This document shows positions 43,766 through 54,980 of a DNA stretch of 64,000 nt, one piece after another. This DNA is from Pyrenochaeta sp. MPI-SDFR-AT-0127 (Eukaryota; Ascomycota; Dothideomycetes; Pleosporales; Cucurbitariaceae), in contig JAGTJM010000004.1 of assembly GCA_020747015.1 (NCBI GenBank), positions 1,116,001 to 1,180,000 of the forward strand, in the 5' to 3' direction. The position numbers were made by a program, and so were the translations under genes. A model generated the notes under the pieces. That model searched no databases. It saw only the letters and a program-made list of their open reading frames with translations, and was not told where the DNA came from. Within the stretch, counting starts at the first letter, position 1. Each line of letters begins with the position of its first letter.

Positions 43766-45977
43766 ATGCGACCCTATCATTATAAGAAACTGGACGCCGG
43801 CGCAGACGAGATTCGGCTTGTCAGCCTCTTACCTGGTGGTACTAGCGATGAACTAGCCATCTGTATATGGCACAGTCCGTTGAACGTTTCCGCACCTCAG
43901 CAACCGCTGCGCCACAGAATTACTATCAAAGATCTACAGGAAACATTACCAGCAGACTAGATTGTCAGAGAAACCTACAGCGGGCGCTACGTGTTCATCC
44001 GTATGGGAAAGACGGGAACGCCAAACTCCTGGCTACATCCCAATCCGAACTTCGATCATTCCCTCTATGAAGTATCATATGGAAAGACATCTCAAACTTC
44101 GAATCCGGACTATGAGGCCTTATCATATACGTGGGGTAATCAAGAGAATTTCAGCCTTGCGTACGTTTATGATTCATCCAGCTCCAGCCAACCAGCTGCG
44201 ACTATGGCGATCGGAAAAAATCTAGCTTCTGCGTTGAGGCATATCCGCTATGCAAACAGGACTCGTACAATATGGATAGATGCAATATGCATTAATCAAG
44301 GCGATATTAATGAGCGCAACACCCAAGTTAAACGAATGGGGAATATTTATTCTTTGGCACGCGCCGTTGTTGTTTGGCTGGGCGAGAATGCGGATGACAG
44401 TGACCTTGCATTTTCAACTCTACGCTACTTGGATCAACAAGTCGAAGTATCCACCGACGGATTTATTGGCGATGCTCCAGGTGCCGAAGAGCCGAAGTGG
44501 TGGGATCCGGAATTTGTGCTGCCATACGATGATGCGACGTGGTCTTCCCTGACCTCTCTCTTCTATCGTACCTGGTTCGATAGAGTTTGGGTTTTGCAAG
44601 AGGTTCAGTTAGGAAGCAGAAACACTATAGTACAGTACGGCGGATCTTTAATCCCCTGGCATTGTGTGAGCAAAGCCGTCCATATTCTCATCCACAAACG
44701 CGAGGCGCCTAGCGAGCTACTTCGTAGGATCCGCGGATTAGCCCCTGGGATGTACCATTTGATTTCGGAGAAATTTACTCGCATTCTTCGCTGTGTCTGG
44801 GAGAGACAGTGTGCCGATTCACAAGACAAGGTGTATGGCGTTCTGAGCTTAGCACCGTCTCAAGTCGCGAACAAAATTCAACCTCAGTACACCCTACCTG
44901 TATGCGAAGTCTACAAAGATGCTATGCTCGCGGAAACCATCACCAATAATACTCTCGACATGCTCAAATATTGCCAGATTGGTAATAAACACCCAGAAGC
45001 CCAATCATGGGTTCCCAATTGGGAGCGAAAGTCTGTTTGTGCCCTAGTCGGCACAAACATGGTTGGCAGAAGGTCGGTGGCAGGATTGAGCAAATGCTCA
45101 ATAGACGTCCTCCCCCCTCACATTTTACAGGTCACAGGGAAGCAATGTACACAAGTTGCCGTGGTGGGGGCCGCTGCATCTGGAAGATTTACCCACGCTT
45201 TTCATACAATTCGCAGCTGGGAACCCGACCACCTTTTTTCGAAAGAATACGTGGCCGGAGGTTCGCTATTAGAAGCATTCATCGAAGTGTTACATCGGGG
45301 AGCAACCCAGGATAGGTATCCAGAGACCGTAATACTGCCTACTATGGCGAACCTTTGCAAGGAGTATCGGAAAGGGGTCAACCAGTATGGAAAACAAGAC
45401 CTTTGTTTTGAATTCGCTGGAATACAGCAGATGGACAAGCTGGCTCTAATCACCTTCCAGGAAGGTTACCTTGGCATTGCGACGTCTGACGCACAGGAAG
45501 GTACAGATGTCAAACCCTGCGTGTAATCCATGAAGACCAGCTAACTTTCCATCAGGGGATTGCCTTTGTGTCCTTCTTGGATTAGATGCACCGATCCTTT
45601 TACGGCCAGTAGCTTCTGGGAATTATGCTGTGGTCGGCATATGCTTTGTTCATGGCCTTATGGACGGTGAAGGACTTCTAGGTTCAATTCCAAGTCCATG
45701 GAAAGTGCTGTACAAGAACACACTTAACACTTCAGAGAGCTCGATCCCGTACTTTGTCAACTCCATCACAGGAGAACGACTAGATCTCGATCCGCGATTA
45801 CCACCTTTGCCTGAAGGATGGGAGTCAGTGGACAGAAAATCTAGTAGAAAGAGTTCAACCTCATTCCGAGGGTTCAAGAACACAAAAACGGGTGAAACGT
45901 TCTTGGGTGACCCAAGAATGTCTAAAGAAAGCTTACAAGAGCGTGGAATTCTGCTTGAGACATTCAGGCTTACATAG
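43766..45977 (+). pseudogene. HET-domain protein gene interrupted by one in-frame stop
   Basis: Exons 43766-45500 and 45556-45977 (55-base intron, GTACAG donor, GCTAAC branch, CATCAG acceptor) would encode 718 residues, but a TAG at 43958-43960 (after codon 64) interrupts them. Sequence before and after stays in one frame and both sides look like HET proteins, where the stop position is usually Trp. The HET core is intact: YEALSYTWGN, then IWIDAICINQ, then RNTQVKRMGNIYSLA and VWLG. The C-terminal exon has GDCLCVLLG, VVGICFVHGLMDGE and a WW-like PLPEGWE followed by a TGET-DPR motif. HET proteins trigger incompatibility cell death in fungi. The stop implies a null allele unless translation starts downstream or stop readthrough occurs. 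Confidence 0.78.
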
Positions 45978-46329
45978 GTTTTGTAAACTAATCACTTCTT
46001 TTGAAAATTCACCAGAAAACTATTGTACTCTGCTCCAATTACTGTAGTGAGGATTCGACGTAGAGAAACTTGCGCATGTAATTGCCAGATAGGAGGCTCC
46101 CAATGGCTGAATGCATGCAGTTATATACTCGAGTTGTCTTGAGAGCTTCGTTTGAAAGGAATGTATTGCCGATACAAGGATCTCAGAGCTGAGCCTCTGA
46201 AACTCTGGGGTCCGAAAATGGTACCTGGGTGTCCTAGGGTACAATCACGCTGCTTACTGATTGCTCACGTCACACCTTTGCATAATTCAAGATCAAATGC
46301 GAAAGTGGTTTTATGCGAGAGTAGATTCC

Positions 46330-46640
46330 ACTTAATTTTTACCCGCTATTTCAACTCGATTCTACTCTTGGCATACACCCGGCTAGGTTAGTGAGTTTTG
46401 GCCAATTTACATCAGCAAAATCTTACTCGGCTCAATGTTGCTCGGCCTGAATTAAGCTTAATCGGGCTTGCTCACGATTCGAATCGTGGTTCTTCAGAGC
46501 TTTTATCTTTAGCCTGATCCGGGGCCTGATTCTGGCCCGCAAGTCCTAATTCTCGTCCCCTTAACTACTTGCTCATCCTATCCAAATATTAGTAACTTTA
46601 GATAGATATTCATGATAATACCTTTTTAGATACAGAATTA
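46330..46640. repeat. Dispersed degenerate repeat, copy C (most complete)
   Basis: Contains, in order, the blocks seen separately in copy A (ggcatacacc, ggctaggttag, acatcagcaaa, ttactcggctcaa, cctgattctgg at about 46525) and copy B (tattagtaacttta at about 46589). It looks like a relic of a non-coding transposon or LTR. It runs into an AT-rich tract. Confidence 0.65.
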
Positions 46641-46980
46641 CACTTGATTTGTAGGTTTCTATAATATAATATTTTATCATCGCACATTAAACGACTATAT
46701 AGAACCTTTATAGTTTAGTATATTTAACTTAATATTCTTATAAATAGTAAAAGTAATAGAATAGTTCTCTATCTTAATACTCTTTTTAGAATTCCTCTAT
46801 TACTATCTTAGTATTAAACCTCTAGCTACTTAATCCTTACTCTATCCCTAAGAACTAACTCTTACTCTCTATTATTCTCTTAGTAAAGGTCTTTATAGAC
46901 GAATAGTATTAGAGTATAGTCTTAGTATATATATATACTAGCTTAGTAATAATATTAATCTTATATCATTTTTTCTAATA
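46600..46980. repeat. AT-rich, TpA-rich tract (possible RIP-degraded repeat)
   Basis: About 380 bases composed largely of A and T with very frequent TA steps and almost no CA/TG or GC-rich words, in sharp contrast to the flanking genes. No open frame. The composition fits repeat-induced point mutation of an old repeat. Confidence 0.6.
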
Positions 46981-47208
46981 TACATAGACATTAGTTGCGT
47001 TATGCAGGGACTTGGGTTACGTAGGAGAGCCTCGGTACAACCCCCGCATACAGGCATCGCGGCATTGCATCGCGGCTGAACCCCTCGCATCTGTATACGT
47101 AATTCTACCCGCTTCTTCGTTTGTCGCATATATATACGATGCTGTTGGAAAGTAGACATCGCTTCGTGTATCTACTAAGTTACCGAAGTCATCAATCTGG
47201 CATTCAAC

Positions 47209-47802
47209 ATGCAATCCCTCCGAGCTTTCGCGTCCGCCGCGCTATTTCTTTGTGCACACGTTATGTCCACAAATGTTACAGCCCCGATCCCACCAGGTCT
47301 CGACTACCTGTACACAGCGTTTGTCGACTGTGAGCCGAGAATCTTCACCACGCAAACATCCAAAGGATTGCGAACAGCCATACCAATCATTGGCGGCAAC
47401 TTCACAGGGCCGCGCGTAAATGGAAAGATTCTGGATCTCGGGGCTGATTGGGGGCTAAGTGATCCCCAGACTGGGTTGTTCAGCGCCGACACACGGTACA
47501 ACCTCCAGACGGACGATGGTGCCAACATCTATATCCAGACGTCTGGATCACGACAGCCAGATGGCAAGTTGCATCTGCGGCTCATTTTTGAAACAGGAGA
47601 TAAGAAGTACTACTGGCTGAACTTTGTGACTGCGGTTGGCCTTCTGCAGCGTGTTGCAGAATATAAGAATGGCACATATACGCTGCGGATTGATGCTTGG
47701 AATGTAAGTACTGTTGATCGAGAAAGTGCTCGGAGACTGACACATTCCTAGCTTGCTAATGAATGGACTAATACGACTTTCGTGAATGGTACAACTTACT
47801 AG
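47209..47802 (+). CDS. Secreted DUF3237-family protein, two exons
   Basis: Exons 47209-47703 and 47752-47802 with a 48-base intron (GTAAGT donor, CTAG acceptor) give 181 residues. Residues 1-22 are a signal peptide (LRAFASAALFLCAHVMS). The body matches DUF3237 beta-barrels: AIPIIGGNFTGPRVNGKIL, GADWGLSD, DTRYNLQTDDGANIYIQTSG and YYWLNFVT. Four or more N-glycosylation sequons (NVT, NFT, NGT, NTT) fit secretion. The family has no established enzymatic role. The gene sits between AT-rich islands and looks intact. Confidence 0.85.
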
Positions 47803-49875
47803 CGTCAACATGTGTGCTCGGCTGACATGCATCAATGTTGGATGCTAAGTTTCTTGTAATCCCAGCATCTCGGCTTTGGCTACTATTTAAGAAGTTTGAT
47901 AGGGAGGAAGTATCTGTATTAGAGGTTCGAGACTGGTTCAGCTCATGGTGCTTAAGCATCAATGTGTTTCACTAAATAACAATGTTTATTTTCAATGCTC
48001 CTCGATTGTCGATCCCACCACCGCGCCGCCTAGAAGGTCTTGCAGCGTAACCATTAATTTTCTTACGCTTATAGCATATCTGAGCAATCTAGTCCACAAG
48101 TGAAGGCGGAACAGCAACTACTCCATCCTCATCATCTATAAGAATATCGCTATGATGAATACACAGATCCCATCTAAACTGTAGTAGCACATTCAGCTAT
48201 AAGGCCTTTTGCGGGTAAATTAGAGCTGAAGATAGGGTTAGTTAGTTTCGGTTTCTCATAATGTTTTATACTATAGTCTTTTATTTGTACGACTGTTAAA
48301 GATAGGCATAGTATAGAAGGGAAATTTTTAGGCACGTAGGCTTAGCCACGCTGAGGCCGGCTAAGAGCGGTAAGGTAAGGCTGTAAGCAGCCTTAATATC
48401 GCGCGCTAGGGAATAAGATATACTATTCTAACTAAATAACTTATAATAGTAGATTATATTACTTACCTTTAGTTATATAGCAGTGTGCCGTTATATAGTA
48501 TAGGTATCCTAAATAACTACACTAGGTAGATACTATTACAAACTAGTTATAGAAGAGGGAGACCTAAGGGTTTTATTAATAGGTATAAAGCCTAGAAACT
48601 ATATACTAAGCTATATATAAAAGCACGTATAGTATTATATATCGGGAATATAGCCGCATAAGGTAGTTCTTTTTATTAACATAAAATAAGACTAACCGGG
48701 CTGGCGATATCTATATACGGCATTCGTCCTACCAGATAGCAAAGAGGAACTACCAAGAGAGAGTATTGAGGCGAGACTTGTGTGCTTTTGGAGTCAAACT
48801 TAAGGACTATGTGTGCGGAAGAAGATGTTTCTTTGTACGCTTTAACTTATTAGGCTTCGCTTACATCGGAGCGTCCCACCATCACTTCATAGAACATGAG
48901 CAGACAGTCAAAGATTATTTTCTTCTATTATCACATCTAAGTAATGTAACCTAGGTCGACGTCGTGATATATAGATGAATAGGGCTCTTTATATACTATT
49001 TTATCTTTCTCTTTAACGACAGCTATTCAACTCCAACGTGCTTCTCCAACTGTTAAGTCTGCAGTATATGTTTTAGACCTGCGCCCTGATAACTTCGCGA
49101 TTAATCTGCAGGCAGCGAAGTGAAATGCGATATAGCAGGGCATAGATAGTTAGATAGCGCGCAATACACCACATTACAATCAAATTGCAGACAGAGAAGA
49201 AACTTGCGATGCAGTAAGGCACAGGTGATTGATCTGCAGACTATAAAAATGTCAGACACCTGTGAGGTTCTATTCCGTTCATGCGAGAGACATGTCCCAG
49301 GCTCGATGAGTTTAGGCCTTGCCTACTGTAGTGGTGTTCAGTTCTACAAATCTCTTACCGCTTCATCCAGTGAGGCTTTGGTCATTTGGAAGAGTACATG
49401 GGTTTATCTTTGCCATGAAAAGATAGAGACACGATCCTTGCAGCACTGGAAGAATATGCTTTTGAGATGGAAGAAGGCGGGCGCGAGCCCAGTCGCTTTC
49501 CGTAGAGAGAACATCCATTTCAGTTTTTGTTCAAGGACGACGCCACGAGACAACATTCAATGGCGTCACAATCGTCACTGTGCGGTTGAAGAAATCATAG
49601 GGCGAGGTGCGATTACGTCTCAAAAGTGAAAGCCGTCAGCTGGGCAGGGATCGATCTGATACTCATCCAGATCGACGATAATGTCTAGTGTGGCAATCTT
49701 ATTCAGGCTGGAAATGTAGTTTTGAATCAGTCGAGTCACCGTGACCACACTCAAATCTTTGTTAGCCTCAAAAGTCTTAAATAGCTGAGGTTTGTCGTCT
49801 CTTAGCGAAGGGTCAGTCCAATTCTTGTGGTAAAGGCAAGGTTCGCCGCCGTGTCTACTGCAGCGTGCTCTGGTG
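47803..49875. other. Gene-poor stretch with degraded repeat
   Basis: About 2.1 kb. The middle (about 48230-48720) is TpA-rich, like the 46.6-kb tract. A plus-strand frame at 49249-49629 (127 codons, MSDTCEVLF start) follows, with no domain and no splice signals; it could be a relic. Nothing else recognised. Confidence 0.5.
48230..48720. repeat. AT-rich, TpA-rich tract (possible RIP-degraded repeat)
   Basis: Dense in words such as ttatatag, ctatata and actaaata, with no coding frame. The similarity of composition to the 46.6-kb and 52.7-kb tracts suggests several mutated repeat relics in this half of the window. Confidence 0.55.
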
Positions 49876-51588
49876 CTACGGATCTACACACTCCCAGCTG
49901 CTAAGTACATTTGAGTTCCCCTTGCCCTTGTACTGGTTGCGCTTTGGGTACTTGCAGTGGGCGCGTTGATAGTCAACCCCAAGGCTTTGAGTATTGTTCA
50001 CCCAACGTGTGCCAATAAGTGTCTCAGGTGGGTTAGAATTCTCCACCCAGTCTACAAGAGCCATTAATATGTTTTCACTGGGGTGATAGCTATTAACCTC
50101 GTTAATAGCCTGACCAATAGCGTGCGCGCCATCACCCCCAAAACAGTGCCCTGCGCCGCTAATAGGGAAGTAACGATAGAATTTATCTAACTCTGCAGGA
50201 GAAAGGCGCATAGTAGAGCTCACATGCTCGTAGTACTGTGGTGATATTCCTGACGTAATGATACCGTCCATAAGTCCGTGCCAGTGGAGCACTTTAGTTC
50301 CTCGCTTTCTTACCCTGCTTAGGTCGCCCTCCCATGTTTGAATATTGAATGGATTAAGGCGTATAGCAGTTTCATAGTCTCTCATGTTTAGTGTTTCTGG
50401 ATCCCAGCTTGGATCGTAGACAACGTAGCGGAACCATTCAGTTGTATAGATAAAGGGGGCCCCGTGGAGCATGAAGAAGGCAGCAACAACTTCACCGCCG
50501 GGTTGTAGGCCTGGGTATATAAGGCCCCCCCTATCATCGAATAGCGGCTTGTAAACAGATTTAACCGTCTCTGCTTGAATTGGTGTCAAACAGGTGGTTG
50601 AGTTTCCACCTGTACCTTCGGAGCAGATAAGGCCAGATGGATCGTAATTGCATTGCGAAGGGTCCTCGATAACGCCGTCAACCAAGCCATCCAGTGCGTC
50701 GCATTGCTTCAAGACATCTCTATGAACTAATAGCCATAGAGCCCGAGTGACGAATTTTGGAGAGGTTGGTGGCCCAGTAAGGCTGTAGAAATTACCGCTC
50801 CACGCGACTAAGCTATTAAAGGCGAGAGCTGGAGCACCCGCAATAATGCCGTCAAAGTCGTCTGGAAAGGTTTGTGCTGACTTAAAGCCTTGTCGGCCAC
50901 CAGTTGAGCACCCAAGATAGTACGACTTTTTGTGTGGCTTGCCATAAAAGTGTTTAGTTATCCGCTTGCCAATAACGACACCAGTATGGAGACTGAATTA
51001 GTCAGCTTAGGTTCAAGACAAGACTTCTATTTGCAATGACAAGACTGTCATCTGCAATGGCAGTACCCACGCTCGGTAAGCGAAGTCCTCAACTACACCT
51101 GAATTATTGTTGAATGGCTCGCCACTTGTTCCATTGTGGCCGTTGTTGTTTCCAACTGCAGCAAAGCCCAATGCAGATGCGTAGGCTAGGTCCTGATACT
51201 GGATGCACCCACTTAAGCCGCCGTTACCTGTCGACAAAAACCGCCCTGTCCAGTTTGACGGTAACCATGCTTCCATAGTGAAGCCAGAGCGCTCTGAAGT
51301 TGAGACAGCGAGGGCAATACGGCAGATGTCTGCTGTAACTAGCATGAAGGGCCGGCCGCATGTTGGGCTGTTCTCTGGGAGACTAAGATTGGTGCCAGCA
51401 GCGATGAATTCAGAGAAGTGAACAGTGCTGTTGCTGAGATATGTAGCGAGTCGAGATGTAGTGGCCGCGCATTTTGAATTAAAGACGTTGGGTTTTGGGC
51501 TATTGCCAACGCGTCCCGTAGGTTCAACGTTTGCGAAAACAGATGATACGCTCAATAGCGCAGCCCACACTGATTGTTCAAATCTCAT
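49876..51588 (-). CDS. Secreted tannase / feruloyl esterase, two exons
   Basis: Exons 51588-51071 and 50992-49876 with a 78-base intron (GTGGGT donor, GCTGAC branch, ATTCAG acceptor) give 544 residues, the usual family length. Residues 1-19 are a signal peptide (WAALLSVSSVFA). The tannase CS-D-HC arrangement is complete: the nucleophile Ser (about residue 202) in GCSTGGRQG preceded by its Cys, the Asp in HGLMDG, and the His in GAGHCFGG followed by its Cys. Many N-glycosylation sequons are present. The enzyme should hydrolyse esters of phenolic acids (gallate or ferulate) outside the cell, so a plant-degrading role is likely; the exact substrate is not decidable from sequence. No damage. Confidence 0.93.
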
Positions 51589-52382
51589 TTCGAGGCCTTT
51601 GCGATGGGTTGGTGAGTTAGCTCCTCATCCTTAGATCCTGGGTTCCTCCATCTTTTTAACCCATCGAACTGGGCAGTCCTGCAATACACTAGCGCCTTGT
51701 CCACTCTGGGGCAGATTAATGGTCAAAGCTTTAGCACCCCTTTCTAGGTCTACCAAGGATATAGAACGTACCGTTGACAGTTCTTATACGCCTATTTTAG
51801 ATTGGCCAGTTCATGCAAATGACACGAGTACCTGGAATTGGCGAGCCTGCCGAGCTACGAGGAGCTAATTTGTATGAGCCGTATTGCGCGTTCGCATAAG
51901 GTACTGCATCGGTCGACCCTCTGGTGCTGAATTGTCAACTGCCGGTCATGAAATGTGAATTTAGGGCGTGATTGCTCTATACGATCGTCAAGGGAGGGCT
52001 CGAAGAACAGAAGGTTTGGGCTGCCGAAGGGTGTTGCCGATAGAGCCACTGAAGGCGGGGTCTCGGTCGTAGGACCGAAAAAGGAACGAAACATCCGTTT
52101 AGCTAGTTTCTTTGTGTTTGACGCAACTATTATAGAAGTAAATGGTAAAATCTGTTGCGTCATGCTTCGTAGCGTTGCAACAGAACTGCGAACTTTCGCT
52201 GCTAGGTAAGGAGGAGCAATAGCATCAAAATGTCTGTCACCCCAACATTGCATCTTCGAACGCAGCACCAATTTGTATAGAATCCGTTAGAGCAACAAGG
52301 ATACTTGCTTCTCTTGAAACAGGGCACTCACTAGCGTTATTAACGATCCGCCAAGCAACTAATACGATCGTATACCGTATAG
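51589..52382. other. Promoter of the tannase gene and unresolved ORF
   Basis: About 0.8 kb. A 138-codon minus-strand frame (51855-52271, no ATG at its start) has no recognised domain. It may be part of the same relic as the frame at 52383-52697, since both are on the minus strand in adjacent frames, but I could not join them. Confidence 0.4.
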
Positions 52383-52697
52383 CTAACATTCGGCCGTACG
52401 AACAGTCCGATTATCCTGGTTAGCAGTGCAAGCGAAATAAAGACATAATAGTTCGGTTTGCTCTAGCTGTAGTTGATCTAAGTAGGTGCACGTCGCGTCG
52501 CTCGCAGTGCACTTGCAGGTCTGCAGTTTAGGCTGTAAGACGCCTGCAATAGTCTGCACGAATGTCTCCTTTCGGCATAGGGCTGATAGGCCGGGGAAAA
52601 TAAGTTCGTATACATAGTCGCGTGTATAGAGCTCCACACTACTGTCTTGGGGTAGCAGAGTGTGCTCGGGAAGTACTTGAAATGAGTTGAATAGCAT
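52383..52697 (-). CDS. Hypothetical Cys-rich fragment
   Basis: An ATG-started frame of 104 residues (MLFNSFQVLPEH start). It has coding-like character (LYTRDYVYELIFPGLSALC) and several cysteines (QTCKCTASDATCTYL), but no recognised domain. It ends among AT-rich sequence and could be a fragment of a degraded gene. Confidence 0.3.
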   Translation of the reverse strand: MLFNSFQVLPEHTLLPQDSSVELYTRDYVYELIFPGLSALCRKETFVQTIAGVLQPKLQTCKCTASDATCTYLDQLQLEQTELLCLYFACTANQDNRTVRTAEC

Positions 52698-52719
52698 TGA
52701 GTAATAATATTGTAGAATA

Positions 52720-53090
52720 CACTTATTGTGATGACCTTAACCCTACTGTATAGCTGTAGTAATTCTACTGCAATTGTTCTGTAGAAGACAGGAGGAAGGA
52801 ACGCGTAGACCCGTGCCTACTTGCCTACATTAACGCCAGCGTTATTAAATATCTTTAGGCATCACTAAGCACTCTAAAATAGTGCATTAAAGTGCCTTAA
52901 GAATATAATTAACTTATTGGTTTACTCTATAGTAGTTGCAGCCTATCTGATTAAATATTCACATGGCAAGGCTTTATCCGAGTTTTACTAGGACCTCTTA
53001 ACACTTGCTCCTACCATTAAAAGAAGGTATAATGCTACGTCAGCATGCTGTTAATATGTTCTTAGCATGTTGTTAGCATATCAGCGTGAA
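52720..53090. repeat. AT-rich tract upstream of the MFS exporter
   Basis: A TpA-rich, non-coding stretch with near-repeats such as gcatgttgttagcat/gcatgctgttaatatg around 53040-53080. The composition resembles the other tracts, and it ends about 70 bases before the promoter repeat array. Confidence 0.45.
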
Positions 53091-53157
53091 ATCAGTTGCA
53101 GTTAGGCCACACGCTGAGCAACTGAGCAGTAGCAAAGCTGAGAACAGCTGAACCTTC

Positions 53158-53250
53158 AAAGAGGCTTATCCGAGCCTAACCAAAAACTTATTCGGCCCTA
53201 GCCAAGAGGTTTATCCGACCCTAACAAGAGGTTTATCCGAGATCAAAAAC
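53158..53250 (+). promoter_or_regulatory. Array of four ~22-base promoter repeats with CCG/CGG triplets
   Basis: Four imperfect units of 22-24 bases follow one another, each centred on ttatccga or its ttattcgg variant (cores at about 53166, 53189, 53211 and 53233). The array ends about 70 bases before the ATG of an MFS exporter, and an AT-rich TATA-like element (atatttaaa, about 53258) lies in between. Zinc-cluster (Zn2Cys6) regulators bind CGG triplets, so these may be binding sites for a regulator of the exporter; that is inference. Confidence 0.45.
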
Positions 53251-53321
53251 CGAGCTAATATTTAAACAAGGCAATTGGCCACACAGGAGTACGAAGTTAA
53301 TTTTAACTTAAACGGTCGTAA

Positions 53322-54980
53322 ATGTCTACCACATTGCTAGATTCTCAAGTCGCGCCGCGGGAGCCAGCAATTTTAGAGCTACAGAATGAACATGGAAACA
53401 CAGAATCTAATGTAGTATATGTACCAGTATACTCCAGATTCCGAAATGCTGAAAAGCGATCCATGACTGCCTTTCTTGCCTTTTGCGGGTTGCTCGCTAC
53501 AATTTCGACGACTAGTATCCTAGCGGCAGTTCCTGAAATTGTTGCCGCATTCCAAACCACTGCCCCCATTATCAACATTAGTAATGCAGTTTACCTTGCA
53601 TTTATGGGTCTTTCGGCTTGTTTCTGGGGCCCCTTGGCAGACTTTTTCGGGCGCAGGCCGGCAGGTTGTCCCCTTCACAGTCATTGGAGTCACTGCTGAT
53701 AAAATTCACAAATTAGGCCTACATCGGAAGCACACTCTTATTCTTCTTATCCTCCCTTGGGACTGCGCTCTCGCCATCGCTACCGGTATTCTTTGTTTGC
53801 CGAGCATTCACGGCTTTCCAAGGCACTGCCTTCTTAATTCTTGGATCAAGCAGTATATCTGACATTTATCACCCTGTATGTGTTGGCCAGCTTGTTTAAT
53901 CTGAGAACTGACCATAGCCAGACAGAGCGTGGTACATCCCTCGGCTGGTTTCTGAGCGGAACTATGGTTGGTCCGGCATTCGGGCCAGTTCTCGGCGGCA
54001 TCATCGTCACGTTTACATCTTGGAGGGTTATTTTCTGGCTGCAAGTAGCCCTTGGGGGACTAGCTTTGCTTCTTGCCCTTGTTTTTCTTCGGGAGACCCT
54101 TCATCAGCCACGATATGTTGAGATTAAAGGCCAAGGGTTTGTCGCCGTGTCCATTACCCTATGGCGATGTTCAAACCCAATTACCGTATTCAAGCTTTAC
54201 GGACAAAGGAACATGTTATGTGTTGTAAGTTCTCGCAAAGTTCAATTGATGATATGTGCCATCTAACCGACCCTAGAGCTTAGCCTCCTCGGCTTTAGTG
54301 TGGAACATGTACTCGTTGCTCACCCCCATCCGCTATGTGCTCAATCCGCGCCTTAATCTAACGAGTCCACTTCAGTCTGGTATGCTCTACATATCACCTG
54401 GAGCCGGTTATATAGTCGGGACCTTGATTGGAGGTCGCTGGGCCGATAAGGTCGTTAAGTCGTGGATGAGCAAGCGTGGCATTAGATTACCTGAAGATCG
54501 ACTTCGTAGCAGCCTATTGTTTCTGGGAATCATGCTACCAGGTTCAATGCTCCTATATGGGTGGACCGTCGATTACCGGCTTGGGAGTATTCCTCTGCCG
54601 GTGATCTGCATGTTTTTCCAAGGTGTGGCTCAATTGGCCGCCTTTCCTAGCTTGAACGCTTATATTCTGGACGTAATGCAACACCAAAGCGGCCAGGCCT
54701 CAGGTTCGTTTTGTGCGAAATTCTTCTTCCACTTTCAGAATGCTCATCACTTACAGCAAGCCATTATCTAATGCGGTACTTATTCGCGGGACTGGCCACT
54801 GCCGCCTGCTTACCAATGATTAATCAAATTGGTGTTGGATGGACGGCTACAATCTCTTCTGTCATACTTTTTATCTGTACTGGACTGGTTATTCTTACTA
54901 TTAGAACGGGCGAAAAGTGGCGCATCGAATGCGCTGCTGGAAGTTCGTCGACAACTCAACACGGTAGAATAACTTCATAG
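53322..54980 (+). CDS. MFS drug/polyamine exporter, DHA1 (12-helix) type, five exons
   Basis: Exons 53322-53660, 53717-53875, 53922-54224, 54277-54703 and 54757-54980 close to 483 residues. The first intron (53661-53716) only keeps frame with a GC donor (GCAGGT); the GTTGTC four bases later would shift it. Motifs: WGPLADFFGRR in loop 2-3 (motif A), FQGTAFLILGSSSISDIY in helix 4, and GWFLSGTMVGPAFGPVLGG (motif C, the antiporter signature) in helix 5. The C-terminal half includes SLLTPIRYVLNP and MRYLFAGLATAACLP. Family knowledge: proton antiport of toxicants or metabolites at the plasma membrane. The acceptor of the last intron is uncertain (54756 chosen; 54738 would leave a 35-base intron). 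Probably functional. Confidence 0.82.
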
